Assembly: GCF_001625215.2 (NCBI RefSeq)
Contig: NC_030387.2
Span: 32,945,606 to 33,009,605, forward strand
Length of the DNA: 64,000 bases
Source: Daucus carota subsp. sativus
Taxonomy: Eukaryota > Streptophyta > Magnoliopsida > Apiales > Apiaceae
Direction: 5' to 3'
The number at the start of each line of letters is the position of its first letter. The first letter of the stretch is position 1. The translations under genes were made by a program, and so were the position numbers. This document shows, one piece after another, positions 10,945 to 21,946 of the stretch. Below the pieces are notes generated by a model. That model made no database searches. It saw only the letters and a list, made by a program, of their open reading frames with translations, and was not told the origin of the DNA.

Positions 10945-12636
10945 TTGAATAAGATTGAGAAATTTAATGGAACGGGAAAAGAAGTTTAGAATTAGATACA
11001 GTACCAGTTATGAAGAAATTTCTCGCTTGTTAAATACTGGGAATTTGTGTAGAAGAACTGAAGAAGTATAACCCTACAATCTCTTGTCCCCGCAGAAATT
11101 TGTTATTCTTGTATAAATTTATCAGCATTTGGGCCATTATTAGGTGCTTTACCATAATCAAAATTCATACACAATTTTCAACTTTTTATTATCGAAAATA
11201 CGGTGCAACTCTTGCAACGTGAAAATAGCTTGCTATCTCATACACAATTTTAACCGTATTTTTGTAAATAAATTTAAAGATATAAATATTTATGAAAATT
11301 TATCTAAATTTAATACATTATATTATGATCTTTACAACTTCACTTTTGATGTATGGTTTATAAATTTTTCTTTAAAGAATTTATATTCCGGAGTAAAGAG
11401 CTAATACCATTAACATGTTTGTTTGGCCATTTTTGATAAAAATATAAATTTATTTTAATTTTTTTTCTTTCACATTTATATAATAAACTTTAATATAACA
11501 TATTTAATAAGTGTTCTGCATTATTTATATGCATAGCTAAGTCACTTATTTCATAAAAGAGCATATATTAATGAAATTTTTTCAACAATAAATGATTCAT
11601 TTCTGAAAAATAAAATAAGTCAAATGAACCGATATACATCTAAGAATTGAAAGATAATAACATAGAAAAATCTATATTAGATATGATATATTATAAGTAA
11701 ATTCAATCCAAAAAATTATTTAATTTAGGGTGTTTATAATGTATGTCATAATCATAATACACATATTTTTTACTTAGACGACGGATTGTTAGGTTGTATT
11801 CAATTGATCATAATATAAAAAAATATAATTACATATTAAAAAAATTTTCACTCTTCTAAATCCACCTCCCATCTTTTGAGAGGTCGTCTAAGTCTTGATA
11901 ATACGGCCTAAAGCCTTTTGAGAGGTCCCATCTTTGGTTCCTCTCTTTTTGTAAGATTGGTTGAGATTAATACATATTTCTGGCTTTTCAAAAAAAAAAG
12001 TTTACTGAATCGATTTTCCCATGTGGTTTGTATGTGATCATGTGCACATACTAAACACTAAATTTATAAATTTAATTTATTTTAATTAGTTTCTAATTCT
12101 TGATAATGATAAAATTTTATATAAAAATTACATCAATCAAAATAATCTAATACACAGAACGCTTAACATGTGTCCATAAATATATAATAGACAAACCCTG
12201 CACACATACATGCTTACACAATATTATTTCTTAATTTTTTTTCTTTTTTTTATAATAAAATTTAACATTTTATTTTTATCCAGAAAAACAATTTAAAAGA
12301 TAATATATAAAAATATGTTTTTTTACGTCCTAAGTTACATAAAAATAAAATAAAAGAGACATTCATTTTGGGAGACGATCAAACCCACATATGCTTACAC
12401 TTTGATGCTTTTTTTAATCAAGCACTCATCAGCTGTCCACAATTGACCGTTAGTTTCTCATATTTTTTGGCGTCACTCAAACGGCCACCTTCGCTTTTTC
12501 TCGCTCCTTTCCAAACGATAATTGATACATCTACTCCCACTCTTAAGTTTCCTATCAACTCCACAACTTATTCATTCTATATTTCTTCCACAACTCTCTG
12601 TTCTCTGCTCTTAGTTCACAGCTAAACACTAATCAA
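10945..12636. other. AT-rich intergenic DNA leading into the promoter of the next gene
   Basis: No gene is supported between the Helitron and 12636. The last 270 bases are the promoter and leader of the gene starting at 12637 and become richer in C and T. Confidence 0.5.
12447..12484 (+). promoter_or_regulatory. Two MSA-type (MYB3R) core motifs upstream of the small protein gene
   Basis: A CCGTT (12447-12451) and an AACGG (12480-12484), the core of the M-phase-specific activator element in the two orientations, lie about 155-190 bp before the start codon. TTTTTGGCG between them resembles an E2F site but does not match it fully. Known biology: MSA elements are bound by MYB3R factors and drive G2/M expression. 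Cores this short also occur by chance. Confidence 0.35.
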
Positions 12637-13045
12637 ATGGACAAAATGGTCACCGAGACGCTTTCACAATCCACGTTTACTCCCAATCAGAGCCATGAAA
12701 CAGAGCATGATCGATACCAAGAAGCTGATACAAATTCCCCAAGTTCTGGTAGTGTGATTCGCAAAATCAGCACCCCGGATCGTCTAAAGGTGCCTAAGCC
12801 ATTTAAATACCCTGAAAGGTAACATCTATGTCCTAATATATCCGTATTATGCTCGATTCTTGCTTCAGGTCGAGTCAGGTGTGCGTGAATATTTAAATTT
12901 ACGATATTTTAATTTGATTGGCAGGTATACAAGCCCGACCGATCTCATGGTGTCGCCTGTTTCAAAAGGTGTTATTGCGAGAACCAGAAAGACGGGTCCA
13001 CTTTTACCACCCAGTAATAGTCAAAACGAAGTGTGTCGGAATTAA
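12637..13045 (+). CDS. Small conserved plant protein of unknown function, two exons
   Basis: Exon 1 is 12637-12818 and exon 2 is 12925-13045 (intron GT at 12819, AG at 12923-12924). The joined frame gives 100 residues. The centre reads KVPKPFKYPERYTSPTDLM followed by VSPVSKGVIARTRK, a segment I recognise from short uncharacterised plant proteins; the splice falls inside the arginine codon of PER. The N-terminal half is polar, rich in Ser, Thr and Glu, and probably disordered. No signal peptide or membrane segment is visible. The proline-directed TSP and VSP sites could be phosphorylated, which would suit a cell-cycle role together with the MSA-like promoter motifs, but that is inference. The exact splice-frame match supports a real gene. 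Confidence 0.82.
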
Positions 13046-13382
13046 GTCAACTTAAGTGTATGAATTTTCTAATCCAAAGCTGGATCCTTGTGCAGACTGG
13101 TTGTACAAGTAGTTATAAACTTCTTGGTCAAATCTAGTGTAATGGAATAATATTTAAGCTCTTCAGATTTACTAGTAGCATTGTCGAAATGTGTTACAGT
13201 ATGTGTCATGTTACTGGCTCTGTCAAGCTTCATTTATAATGTAATATTTTGTGGTCAAGATCAAGACTGCATTTCTACTACAAATCTTTAAGAATGTGCA
13301 GTGTTCTGTCTTGTTTCAGTATGTAGTCGTTGCCTTGCAGTGGCCACCTTAGTGAAACTTCAGATTTGACATTATATATGCA

Positions 13383-13588
13383 GGGGTGTTTGGATCGTGA
13401 GTTGGAATGGTAATTGAAAATGAAATTAAAGGGTATGAAAATGAGGAGTATGAGAATATATGGGTGGAGCGTAAGTGGGCTCGAGTTCCCATTCCATGTC
13501 ATAAAATTGTCAATCCAAATACCAACATGAGTTTGAGATTCTGATTCCCGTTAACCGAACTCATTAACCATGAACCAAACGTCTCCTT
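13383..13588. mobile_element. Possible MITE downstream of the small protein gene
   Basis: The left end GGGGTGTTTGGATCGTGAG and the right end (read in reverse, GGAGACGTTTGGTTCATGG) share the GTTTGG-type terminus common in plant MITEs. The repeats are imperfect and I cannot fix a target duplication. Confidence 0.4.
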
Positions 13589-13822
13589 AAACTTTCTCTT
13601 GGATTCGTGTTAAGGGATCTTGTAAACATGCTTTGTTATCTGAAAACTATTCCGCAATTCTCAAAAAATGAAGGTATAGTCTCGCCTTCTGCTAATGCAT
13701 GGCTGCATGTTTTCATTAGAAGTGTGAATAAAATGGAAGTTCCAAGCCCAAAATACGTCTCCATATTGATTTCACTGCTAATGGTTTCTGCCTTTCTGCT
13801 TTATAAAGCAGAGAGGCTACTA

Positions 13823-14080
13823 CTCCCTCCGTCCCAAATTAACTGTCCAGTTTGACTTTTTGATGGTCAATTTGACCCAACTTTGACTGAAAATTAAAAA
13901 TTATTCTTTTACAATTTTACAAAACTGAAAAATATATTCTAAAATAGATTTGATAATCTTTTCAATGATATATATTTCATAATTTTATTCAATTATTTAA
14001 TATACATATTTTTCAGTCAAAGTTGGATCAAATTGACTATCAAAAAGTCAAACTGGACAGTTAATTTGGGACGGAGGGAG
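13823..14080. mobile_element. Stowaway-type MITE with long inverted repeats
   Basis: About 75 bases at each end form a near-perfect inverted repeat, starting CTCCCTCCGTCCCAAATTAA and ending with its complement. TA flanks both ends (13821-13822 and 14081-14082). The AT-rich centre has no coding capacity. The RNA would fold into a long hairpin, and the element lies about 300 bp downstream of CRR7's stop codon. Confidence 0.92.
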
Positions 14081-14384
14081 TATATTTTACTAAAAGTTTT
14101 TATGAGTGGAAATATTAATAATTGTATAAGAGAATAAGGAATCTGAGACACCCCTCGGACAACTTTTCTCAGATAACCAATGAACTGACTGTGTTTTGAT
14201 AAATGATAGGGACAATATTTTGATATTCACAATCTTTTAAGATATCAGAAGTTATCTCGGACGATCAATGAAATGACTGAGTATAAATGACTATGAAGTG
14301 ATTTTATTCACTATCTGAAGCAAGTTATTTGAAATTCCTTGTTCTCATTCTATAATTAAGGCAAACAAAAACTGATTCTTGAAA

Positions 14385-15139
14385 TTATTCTAAACGAACT
14401 TCATACCATTGAACAGAACCAACATCGCCAGCTATTTCTAGTTCACAAACAGAAGAGACGAGGAAAGACACAGCATCATCAATATCTTCAAATCTTGCAA
14501 GGTCAGGGGGGAGGGATTTTGCTGGCCAGTTTTCTAGCCAGTTCTTCAACTTGGCCCTCAATTCTTCCTCTGATACAAATACCTCAGTCTCTCCTGGTTC
14601 CATTAAAACATAGGTATCTGAAGAGAGATTGGCCCTGCTCCTCCTTGATGCACATATCTTTTCCAGCAAAAGAGAGTAAAAATGATTAGACATAGGTCTT
14701 AGAGCCAAAACTGGCCAAGTTTTTTGACTTAAAAGAGTCCGAAAAAGCAGTTAAAAGGTCCTTCCAGCATCGAATTCGGACTAAAATGTTTAACTAAACA
14801 AGCCTTCAATGGACTGATAGTTTAATGCTATTACTATTACCTTCCCTGAATTCCTTTTCTGGTTAGCATTTCCCAGATGAACATGTGAGGGGCATAAAGG
14901 ATGAGTAACAGCTCGAGTCCTTAGTGTAACATTGATAGCTTCACTTTGATGAGTTACTGCGTTATTACCTAGATGATTGATTAAATTAGAGCTTATTTAA
15001 CATGCATCCATCCACAATATATGTATTTGAGATGAACAGAGATTAACACAATTTAGAACTTACAGTTGAGGTTTTGAATGAATCTGTTGTAGCAAAAAGC
15101 TTTGTTCACTGTTGTGGCATTGCCTGCAGCTCTAATCAT
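14385..15139 (-). CDS. CRR7: CHLORORESPIRATORY REDUCTION 7, assembly factor of the chloroplast NDH complex
   Basis: Three exons on the minus strand: 15064-15139, 14841-14968 and 14385-14657. All junctions have GT/AG and keep frame (76, 128 and 273 nt), giving 158 residues, close to the length I recall for Arabidopsis CRR7. Residues 1 to about 70 are rich in Asn, Thr, Arg and Ser and poor in acidic residues, as expected of a chloroplast transit peptide. The mature part has the CRR7 domain, with [47 protein letters not shown] and the end [19 protein letters not shown]. Known role: CRR7 is needed to build the stromal subcomplex A of the NAD(P)H dehydrogenase-like complex used in cyclic electron flow. 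A simple open frame from 14708 would give a wrong N-terminus because it runs into intron 2. Confidence 0.9.
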
Positions 15140-16658
15140 TGTTTTTTAAAAGGAAATAAAGGAATAGCCAGAGGCTGCAGATCAAAATGAGTAGCCTGAA
15201 GCAGCCATTGTTTTTATTGAGTGGATATTTGATGTTAAAGATGAGGCTTTATTATCCTTATGTTTCTTACCCACTATGCCCTTTTATATCATTTTTCAGA
15301 CCAAAGCATAATATTTTTCTATGAGTTCTTAGAGGCATCAGCAATGCAAGAGCCCACACGTGTACCAAGTAAAAACCGGATTTGGACTGAAGCACTACAC
15401 ATGTGTACCGACTAAGCAAAAACCGGACTTGGACTAAAGCGCTCCAACGCACAAGCAATGTAAAACATTTTACGCCCTCCTGTTATATATACCGCTCCTC
15501 CTTTTTACTGAACTGGGTCAAGGAAAATAAAAAATAAGAATAAAAATAATACAAATAGCAGAAGTGGGTTCATTTCTTTTACAACTTTAATGTTCAAAGA
15601 GATTTAATGTTTTTACATATTTACATCCCTTCTATGAAAAACACTATAGGTGTTCAATAAATGTTAATATATCAAGAGAATTAGATTAAAATGATGAAAA
15701 TCATATCACAAGATGCTGTTTAAGAATAAGAAACAGCCGCAAGATTTCAGAACCAGCTATAAGAAACGCTCGATCAACTATATTCTGACCTTTTAGAGGT
15801 AAATTATCATGATGATTACTTAACATGACTGATTTGAACTAGATTTGGGAAATGATACATAATTGACTGTCCAGTCTATTGTCAAAGAAGGTTTCGGCTT
15901 TCAGAACAGAAACGTTAGTAGAACTAGAACAAAATAAGAAAATACTCAAAATAACAGGCTGAATTATAGGCTCAGCAATATTTGGATTATTTTACACAAA
16001 ACATTACTCTATATTAAGAGAAGCTCTGTCATATTTGGATCATTTATGCAAAACATTACTCTATATTAAGTTTGGATCATTTATGCAAAACATTACCCTA
16101 TATTAAGAGAAGCTATGCAATATTTGGATCATTTATGCAAAACATTACTCTATATTAAGATAAGCTCTGCAATATTTGGATTATTTATACAAAACATAAC
16201 TCTATATTAAGAGAAATCTTTATATAGATCACCTATAGTTTCTAAAAAAAACAAAATATGCATAAATTTAGAATGCAAACATTACGGTGTGTTACAACTG
16301 TTAGACTATCTCTAGTAAATTTTGTTGCATCTTGCCAGACACATGACAGTTAAGATTTGCTCAGCGTCCCAAAATTGGCGCCTGGCCTTTCTTTTAAATC
16401 AAATTTTCTTGTAACAACGTTAAACCTTTCGTAAGGTCTAATAAATCCTCCTCTCTCTTAAAGCCTCCAAGTTTTGCTGGGGTTCAGAATATAATCAAAT
16501 TGTCGTTCTAGCATTAACCTGCGAATTTATAATTCCACTTCCATTTTTGCAGTCCGTCCCTTGTACATCTCTTATCAGGCTCAATACCTGTGCATTGTTG
16601 TACGCGTTTGACCTGAGATAAGGATCGCAAGGGCTAATTTTAGTCAAGATCGACTAAA
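15140..16658. other. Intergenic DNA between divergent genes, with a tandem repeat
   Basis: The genes on both sides point away from each other, so this stretch contains both promoters. No further exon is supported. The repeat at 15977-16217 is listed separately. The leader of the right gene probably begins after about 16440, where CCTCCTCTCTCTT-like runs appear. Confidence 0.5.
15977..16217 (+). repeat. Tandem repeat, about four copies of a 50-60 bp unit
   Basis: The unit contains TTTGGATCATTTATGCAAAA followed by CATTACTCTATATTAAGAGA and AGCTCTGCAATA. Copies start near 15977, 16031, 16070, 16119 and 16174. One copy lacks the AGAAGCTCTGCAATA part, so units vary in length. The repeat lies about 440 bp upstream of the next start codon and could influence its promoter. 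Confidence 0.85.
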
Positions 16659-17752
16659 ATGGAGTCCGAAAATGGAAGTGGAATTAACAAGCACCAAACA
16701 AAGGATGATGGTGATCAAAATACCCAGGACAGAAGTTTTAACCATTCTAATTCTTCAGCATCCTCATTTTCCGCATCATCATCCATATCTAATCCGTTAG
16801 AGACAGATAATTTGAACGATTCTGACCCCCAGACAAAATCTGAACACTATGATCTTAAGTCAACACCAGGAGATTGGAGCATGATGAGTTTATCGCCACG
16901 GTCAACATATTCACAAACTGACTTTAGTGCCTACAATTCATCACCATCATTGCCACCGCAACCTCAAGGGGCAGGAAAACCTCCAGAATACCCAGGGTTT
17001 GACCCCAACCGGATTCCATCGTCTGTTTTTGCAACTAGTAAGCCCGCGTCAGGTGTTGAATGGAGCGTGGCTTCAAACGATTCCTTGTTCAGTATTCAGA
17101 TGGGCAATATGAGTTTTACAAGAGATCATTTAAATTGGATGAAGTCCGGAGAGCTCAAAAGCCCTGATTCTGAGTTCACAAACAATCCATCCAATCTACC
17201 TCCTATTACTGAAAATTCATCTTATAACTTTCATAACCTTGAGGTTGTGAATGAACATGAATTAGATGATGGCAGAAATAGTACTTCTAGTACACAAGCA
17301 AATGAAACCAACAAGGAAACACACACATCTGCTGAGAGGACTCGTATATCTGATCGCGCATCTAATGCTTCTGATGGTCATGGAATGCATCCAGCCCTCG
17401 AACCTCCTACACCTGCCAGGGTCTCCCAACAATCAGATAATAGCAGAATAAGCAACAGTTCTTTTGCATTTCCAGTGTAAGTTATTACTCGCTTTCATTT
17501 CCACATATTATAAGTTCTAGCATGTAAATTTGTGCTGATGCGTTCAACATGGCACTGAATTGACTCTGATTCAATTACAGATTGGGAGGCGAAACACCTG
17601 CAAAGAATCCGACTCAGAACCCAGAGCCGCAGAAAAAACCAGAGGCCCCTGAAGTAGTAGCCGAAAAACCCGCTGAGACCGGATGGTTCAGCTGCGCAGG
17701 TTTCACTTGCTCATGTTGTGCGTGGCCTTTTCCTTTAGGTTTCTGCAAGTGA
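16659..17752 (+). CDS. Ser/Asn-rich plant protein with a cysteine-rich C-terminus, function unknown
   Basis: Exon 1 is 16659-17476 and exon 2 is 17581-17752, with GTAAGT donor and TTACAG acceptor, in frame for 329 residues. Most of it is low complexity: Ser/Asn/Thr-rich at 20-60 and again at about 200-270, Pro-rich near 95-115, then a PEPQKKPEAPEVV segment. The middle has a more ordered patch, GVEWSVASNDSLFSIQMGNM followed by SFTRDHLNWM, likely the conserved core. The last residues are GWFSCAGFTCSCCAWPFPLG then FCK, with five cysteines in about 22 residues. Such a tail could be palmitoylated or bind metal; this is inference. There is no signal peptide. I know similar uncharacterised plant proteins but no defined function. 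Confidence 0.8.
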
Positions 17753-17797
17753 TACAACGAGAATGTTCAATCTACAGGCGTCGTATGTTGTCATAGT

Positions 17798-17958
17798 CTA
17801 TGTTACTCGAATCGGCCAAAAATGTCCAACATGAATATGTGTCGGATTGTCGGCAATAATCAAAAAATTTACATATTTTTGACTTAAAAATGTACATACT
17901 CATGTCCGAGTGTCGAGTATCCGACCCGGATACTCGATGAAGAATCCGAGTAACATAG
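17798..17958. mobile_element. Short MITE in the 3' region of the preceding gene
   Basis: CTATGTTACTCGAAT at the left matches, in reverse, ATCCGAGTAACATAG at the right (one mismatch in 15). A second inner pair, GTGTCGAGTATCCG and CGGATACTCG, folds within the right half. The element is about 161 bp and begins only 46 bases after the stop codon, so it is probably part of the mRNA's 3' UTR. Confidence 0.65.
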
Positions 17959-18728
17959 GTCAGGCTGCTATAGCTATCATCATCAAATACATTTTGTAAC
18001 CTTCAATCTTCTATGAAATATACAGAACATAATAAAAAAATTCTTTTGGCTAACAGATTGCTTTTAACAGTTTCATCATCTATTCCGCAGATTGCACTAC
18101 ACATGTTCATTTTCAGATTAATTTGCTTAAAAAATTGAATGCTGGCACAAACAAAATATGTAATCTGCAGAATTATTAGAAAGCTCCAGTTACACATGGA
18201 CAAAAACTATCCATTAAGTAAGAATCTTTTGACATAAAGGTGCGCATTAAAATAAGTAAGCTGCTAGCTGCTAAATAATTTGTGTACGCTCTCTTTGGCA
18301 CTAGAATAATAATGTGGGAAACGAGTGTTTACTTAATTATCATGGATTATATTTGTTCGTCTAATTCGAATCGATCATGTACAGATTAACCGAATTGAAT
18401 TATATCGAATATTTTTAAATATTTCGATACAGATTAATACTCTTACACAAGGTATGATATCCAAAAATAAATTTTTACAGAGTGTGTGTATTAAATATTA
18501 ATTCAGGCTGAGTTGATGAAGCAGTCAAGTTTGATCAAACAAAAGGAGGGAAGACGTTGATAAGTTTCACCCAGTAGAGAGGGAACAAAACAAACTGTCA
18601 TTTCATGGGGACAAAACCTAGTAAAATCCGCTGAGTAAGAGCCAAAGCCACCATTTCAATGTAACGTATTCTACAAGTGCCAAAGTGCTGCCTTAGCTAA
18701 CTTTTTTGGTGCCCACACAGCCCACTTA

Positions 18729-19477
18729 GAGCAAGTCTAAGAGTAGCATGTCCTAAGTTAAAATTTGGGGCATTTTAAAATTTAGGGCATTTGATAAAAA
18801 GATTGCTTCAACAATATCTTAGTGATGCCTTATATCACTAGGACAATTCCTTCGAGCCCTATTTTTGAAGCACTCTCTCTTGATTTATCTCATATTTTAT
18901 AATAAATTCCTACCAACACTCTCCTCTCTCTACTTTATATTATGTTTTAATGATGAAAGTGAACCTTTAATAATAAAATATTAAACATATAGTGAAAATA
19001 AGGCACATTGTTAGAGTTGAATTTAACAGGATATGTCCTAAACTACTTAGAGCAAGTCCAACAGCTGCCCTATTTAGTGTCTTAAGTCATAATATAAGGC
19101 ATTTGAGGAAAAAACTTGATTCAACAATGTCCTAGTGATGCCCTATATCCTAGGACAACCCATTCAAGCCCTATTTTTGAGGCACTTTCTGCTCTATCCC
19201 ATATTTTATAATAAATTTTTACCAATACTCTCTTTCTCTCTATTTTATATTATGTTTTAATAATGAAAGTGAACTTTTAATAATAAAATATTAAACATAT
19301 AGTGAAAATAAAGCACATTGTTGGAGTTGAAGTTAGTAAAATATGTCCTAAACTACTAGGACATAATTTTTTATATTATATTTAGGACTCCAACTAAGAC
19401 ACTGTTGGACTTGCTCTTAGGACATAATTTTTTATATTATATTTAGGGTTTCACCTAGGACACTATTGGATTTGCTC
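18729..19477. mobile_element. PIF/Harbinger-type MITE (outer copy) interrupted by a second copy
   Basis: The outer element begins GAGCAAGTCTAAGAG and ends CTATTGGATTTGCTC, flanked by TTA on both sides (18726-18728 and 19478-19480). A TTA/TWA target duplication and these ends fit PIF/Harbinger MITEs. Its sequence is split by the inner element at 19050-19416; without it and one TTA the outer copy is about 380 bp. The two copies are clearly the same family, sharing AGTGATGCC, CTAGGACA and ATATTAAACATATAGTG segments. Confidence 0.82.
19050..19416. mobile_element. PIF/Harbinger-type MITE (inner copy) inserted in the outer one
   Basis: It begins GAGCAAGTCCAACAG and ends CTGTTGGACTTGCTC, a perfect 15-bp inverted repeat, flanked by TTA at 19047-19049 and 19417-19419. 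The flanks of the outer copy join as AAACTAC-TTA-GGACATAATT, which matches the same uninterrupted spot inside this inner copy. It is therefore the younger insertion. Confidence 0.88.
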
Positions 19478-20224
19478 TTAACAAATATACTACTGCATTT
19501 TTGCTTAATCTCAGTTATTTTTAATCTTCTTTGTTAATTTCCTCTTCCTTTCAGTTCCAAATTTCAAATCAAGAGAGCCGGCTTAGATTTAAAATTATGA
19601 TTTATGATTTATAATTATTTAATGTAATAACTGTTGACTTAAATTATTATTATTTTTCGATAAAGCTAGCTTAAATTATTTGTTTGAATGAATTTATATT
19701 ATAGCGACTTATGAGTTATTAGAATAACAACAGAATTATTTTTAATAAATTATCTATTTTAGTGTTGAAATTGATTTTTATTAAAAAATCGTATAAATAA
19801 TATAAGTTGATTAAAAGCACATGATATTTTAACTTCTGATTTTAATCAGTTTCAGACTTGTTTTTAATTTTAAATCAATTTTTAATTTGTTATATAAATA
19901 TATATTTTTCAGATTAAAGTGAAAAATGGCGAAAACATGGACATATAATCCGAGAGTCCGGGACAAACACATTCACGGTGATGTATTGGACTGAGATTTT
20001 AAAAGATTTTTTTTCATTCATGAAATCTAGCGTATTCAATTGGGCTTGTTTAAAATCCACTAAAATCTAAAGATATTCAATTGTGATTTAAATAATGCTA
20101 CAAAATCTGGTAGTATTTAATTAGGATTTTAAATTATGGTTAAAATATGATGGTATTTAGGTGAGATTGTTTAAAATTCATTAAAATATGATGTATTCAT
20201 ATACTAATGAATTTTTTTGAAATT

Positions 20225-20402
20225 AATAAAATGATGGATTGAGCACGGTTGGATAGCTAAGTGGTTAAGAGTTTATCCTCTGTCGTCCCATGTCCTGGAT
20301 TCGACCCTGACTCACCTCGAGAATATCTTAGAACAGATACTCATTTGTAAGGCTATAAGCCATACTTGTCCAAAAATAAATAAATAAATAAAATGATGGA
20401 TT
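20225..20402 (+). mobile_element. tRNA-derived SINE with target-site duplication
   Basis: The body (20241-20386) starts GAGCACGGTTGG and carries an A-box-like TAGCTAAGTGG and, 30-40 bases on, a B-box-like GGATTCGACCC. These are the internal RNA polymerase III promoter boxes of tRNA-type SINEs. It ends in an AAATAAATAAATA tail. AATAAAATGATGGATT occurs on both sides (20225-20240 and 20387-20402) as a target-site duplication, though its first bases merge with the A/T tail. About 146 bp without coding capacity. Confidence 0.85.
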
Positions 20403-20619
20403 TAGTAGCATTTCTCAGTATATTTTAAGTTTTTTGAAATCCCACCAAAATTCATGAGATTTTGACGTATTACTTAAATCCTAGATAATTCATATCAATT
20501 TTACGACATTTTATCAAGAATCCGCACAAAATCAAAATCATAGTAATTCATTAAAATTTATAGATAAAAAACAATACATTAAAATCTCAACACAGCCGGT
20601 GCGACTCGACTCTCTTTCA

Positions 20620-21123
20620 TCTATACTATACTATAATAAGCCAACATGGGTATAATTTGTAGTCCAAGATTTTAGTTATATTTTTTGGTTTGGTACTCTC
20701 CTTTTGGTACTACAAGTCTACAAGTATGGAGTCTATTGGTATTATAAACAGTTTCAAATACTAAAAACAATACATTATCATATAATATTTCATTAAAAAA
20801 ATTATAATGATGTTATAAATAAAATTATAAATATACAATTTTGAATATCTTTTTTTAACAAAAACCTTCATATAACTCTTTTTTAACTTTAACGTGTTCT
20901 ATTTCAATATAACCATTACATAACCCTTTCTAACTCTGATCTTAAAAGTTATTCTTGTCAAAAAAATCAAGATTAAAAAATTACGTTGAAATTCGATTGA
21001 TTAGATTACTGAATCTTTCAAAGGTATTACACGATCGGCTATGTTTGAAGAAAATTAGAATTTTATAATTTTTTTTATTTTTAAATCTACATATACTAAA
21101 TTCGGATTAAATGTACTAAAATC

Positions 21124-21163
<40 letters not shown>

Positions 21164-21305
21164 GTTTTGTCCATTTTTAAATAATCGGGAGAAATTATAG
21201 TCGGTTGAATACTAAAATCCTAATAAAATGATGTTAAAATTTAAATTATAAATAATAAATTACGAACTATATACCCGTCCGTGCTTCGCACGGGTTAAAG
21301 GCTAG
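20620..21305 (+). mobile_element. Short non-autonomous Helitron
   Basis: It begins TCTATACTATACTATAATAA and ends with a hairpin CCGTGCTTCGCACGG (21279-21293) followed by GTTAAAGG and CTAG (21302-21305). Host A precedes and T follows. These are the classic plant Helitron ends. The interior is AT-rich, with a 32-base (AT)n run at about 21129-21160, and non-coding. Confidence 0.88.
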
Positions 21306-21946
21306 TACTTGAAATAATATAAACCCAGTTTATTATTAAAATAATAAATGAGCGGATGAATAACAACTGTCAGTGCCGTACAAATATGGATTTAAAATGG
21401 TTCATGCCCGGAATATTCAAACTAATTTCTAAATTTGCAAAATCTTAAAATATCAGATAATAATAATAAAAAACAGTCCCCCAAACCAAACCAGACAATT
21501 TCAACAAAATTAGTGGGGCCCACTGAGGCAATGAGCGTTTATGAAGGACAAGTCACGTGGGTTCCCCACCACCACGGCGAAGATGAGACCCTAAAAACCA
21601 GACCGGTTGAACCGGTGACGGCAGGGGTCCAGTCCTTGTGGAAGACCAGCTCAGGCTGTTAAGCCAAAGACTTTGTTGCATTCGTATTAGACGGGGACAT
21701 TGACCGGGTTTAACATTAATAAACCGGCATTGCCCGGACCCATACCTTCTTTTCACATTAATCTATCGGCAAAACGGGCCCCATACCTTTTATCAAGAAA
21801 AGATGTTTACGTTCGTAATCGTGGAGGTGGCCTATCCCTTTTCCGGAAAATAGCATTGGTTGTAATAATAGTATAACTTTAAAGTTTGGTTTTTGCGAAG
21901 TTAGCGGAATCTAATTTCCGGAGTTAAGTAATATTCTGAAAAACTC

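Noticed and set aside
12860-13045. An independent small protein starting at 12860
   Set aside because: The upstream part is intron. The acceptor at 12923-12924 joins this frame to the exon starting at 12637 within a conserved motif.
14385-14708. A single-exon 107-residue protein starting [10 protein letters not shown]
   Set aside because: Its first residues come from intron 2. The CRR7 exon begins at 14657 after an AG acceptor, and two upstream exons join it in frame to give the expected length.
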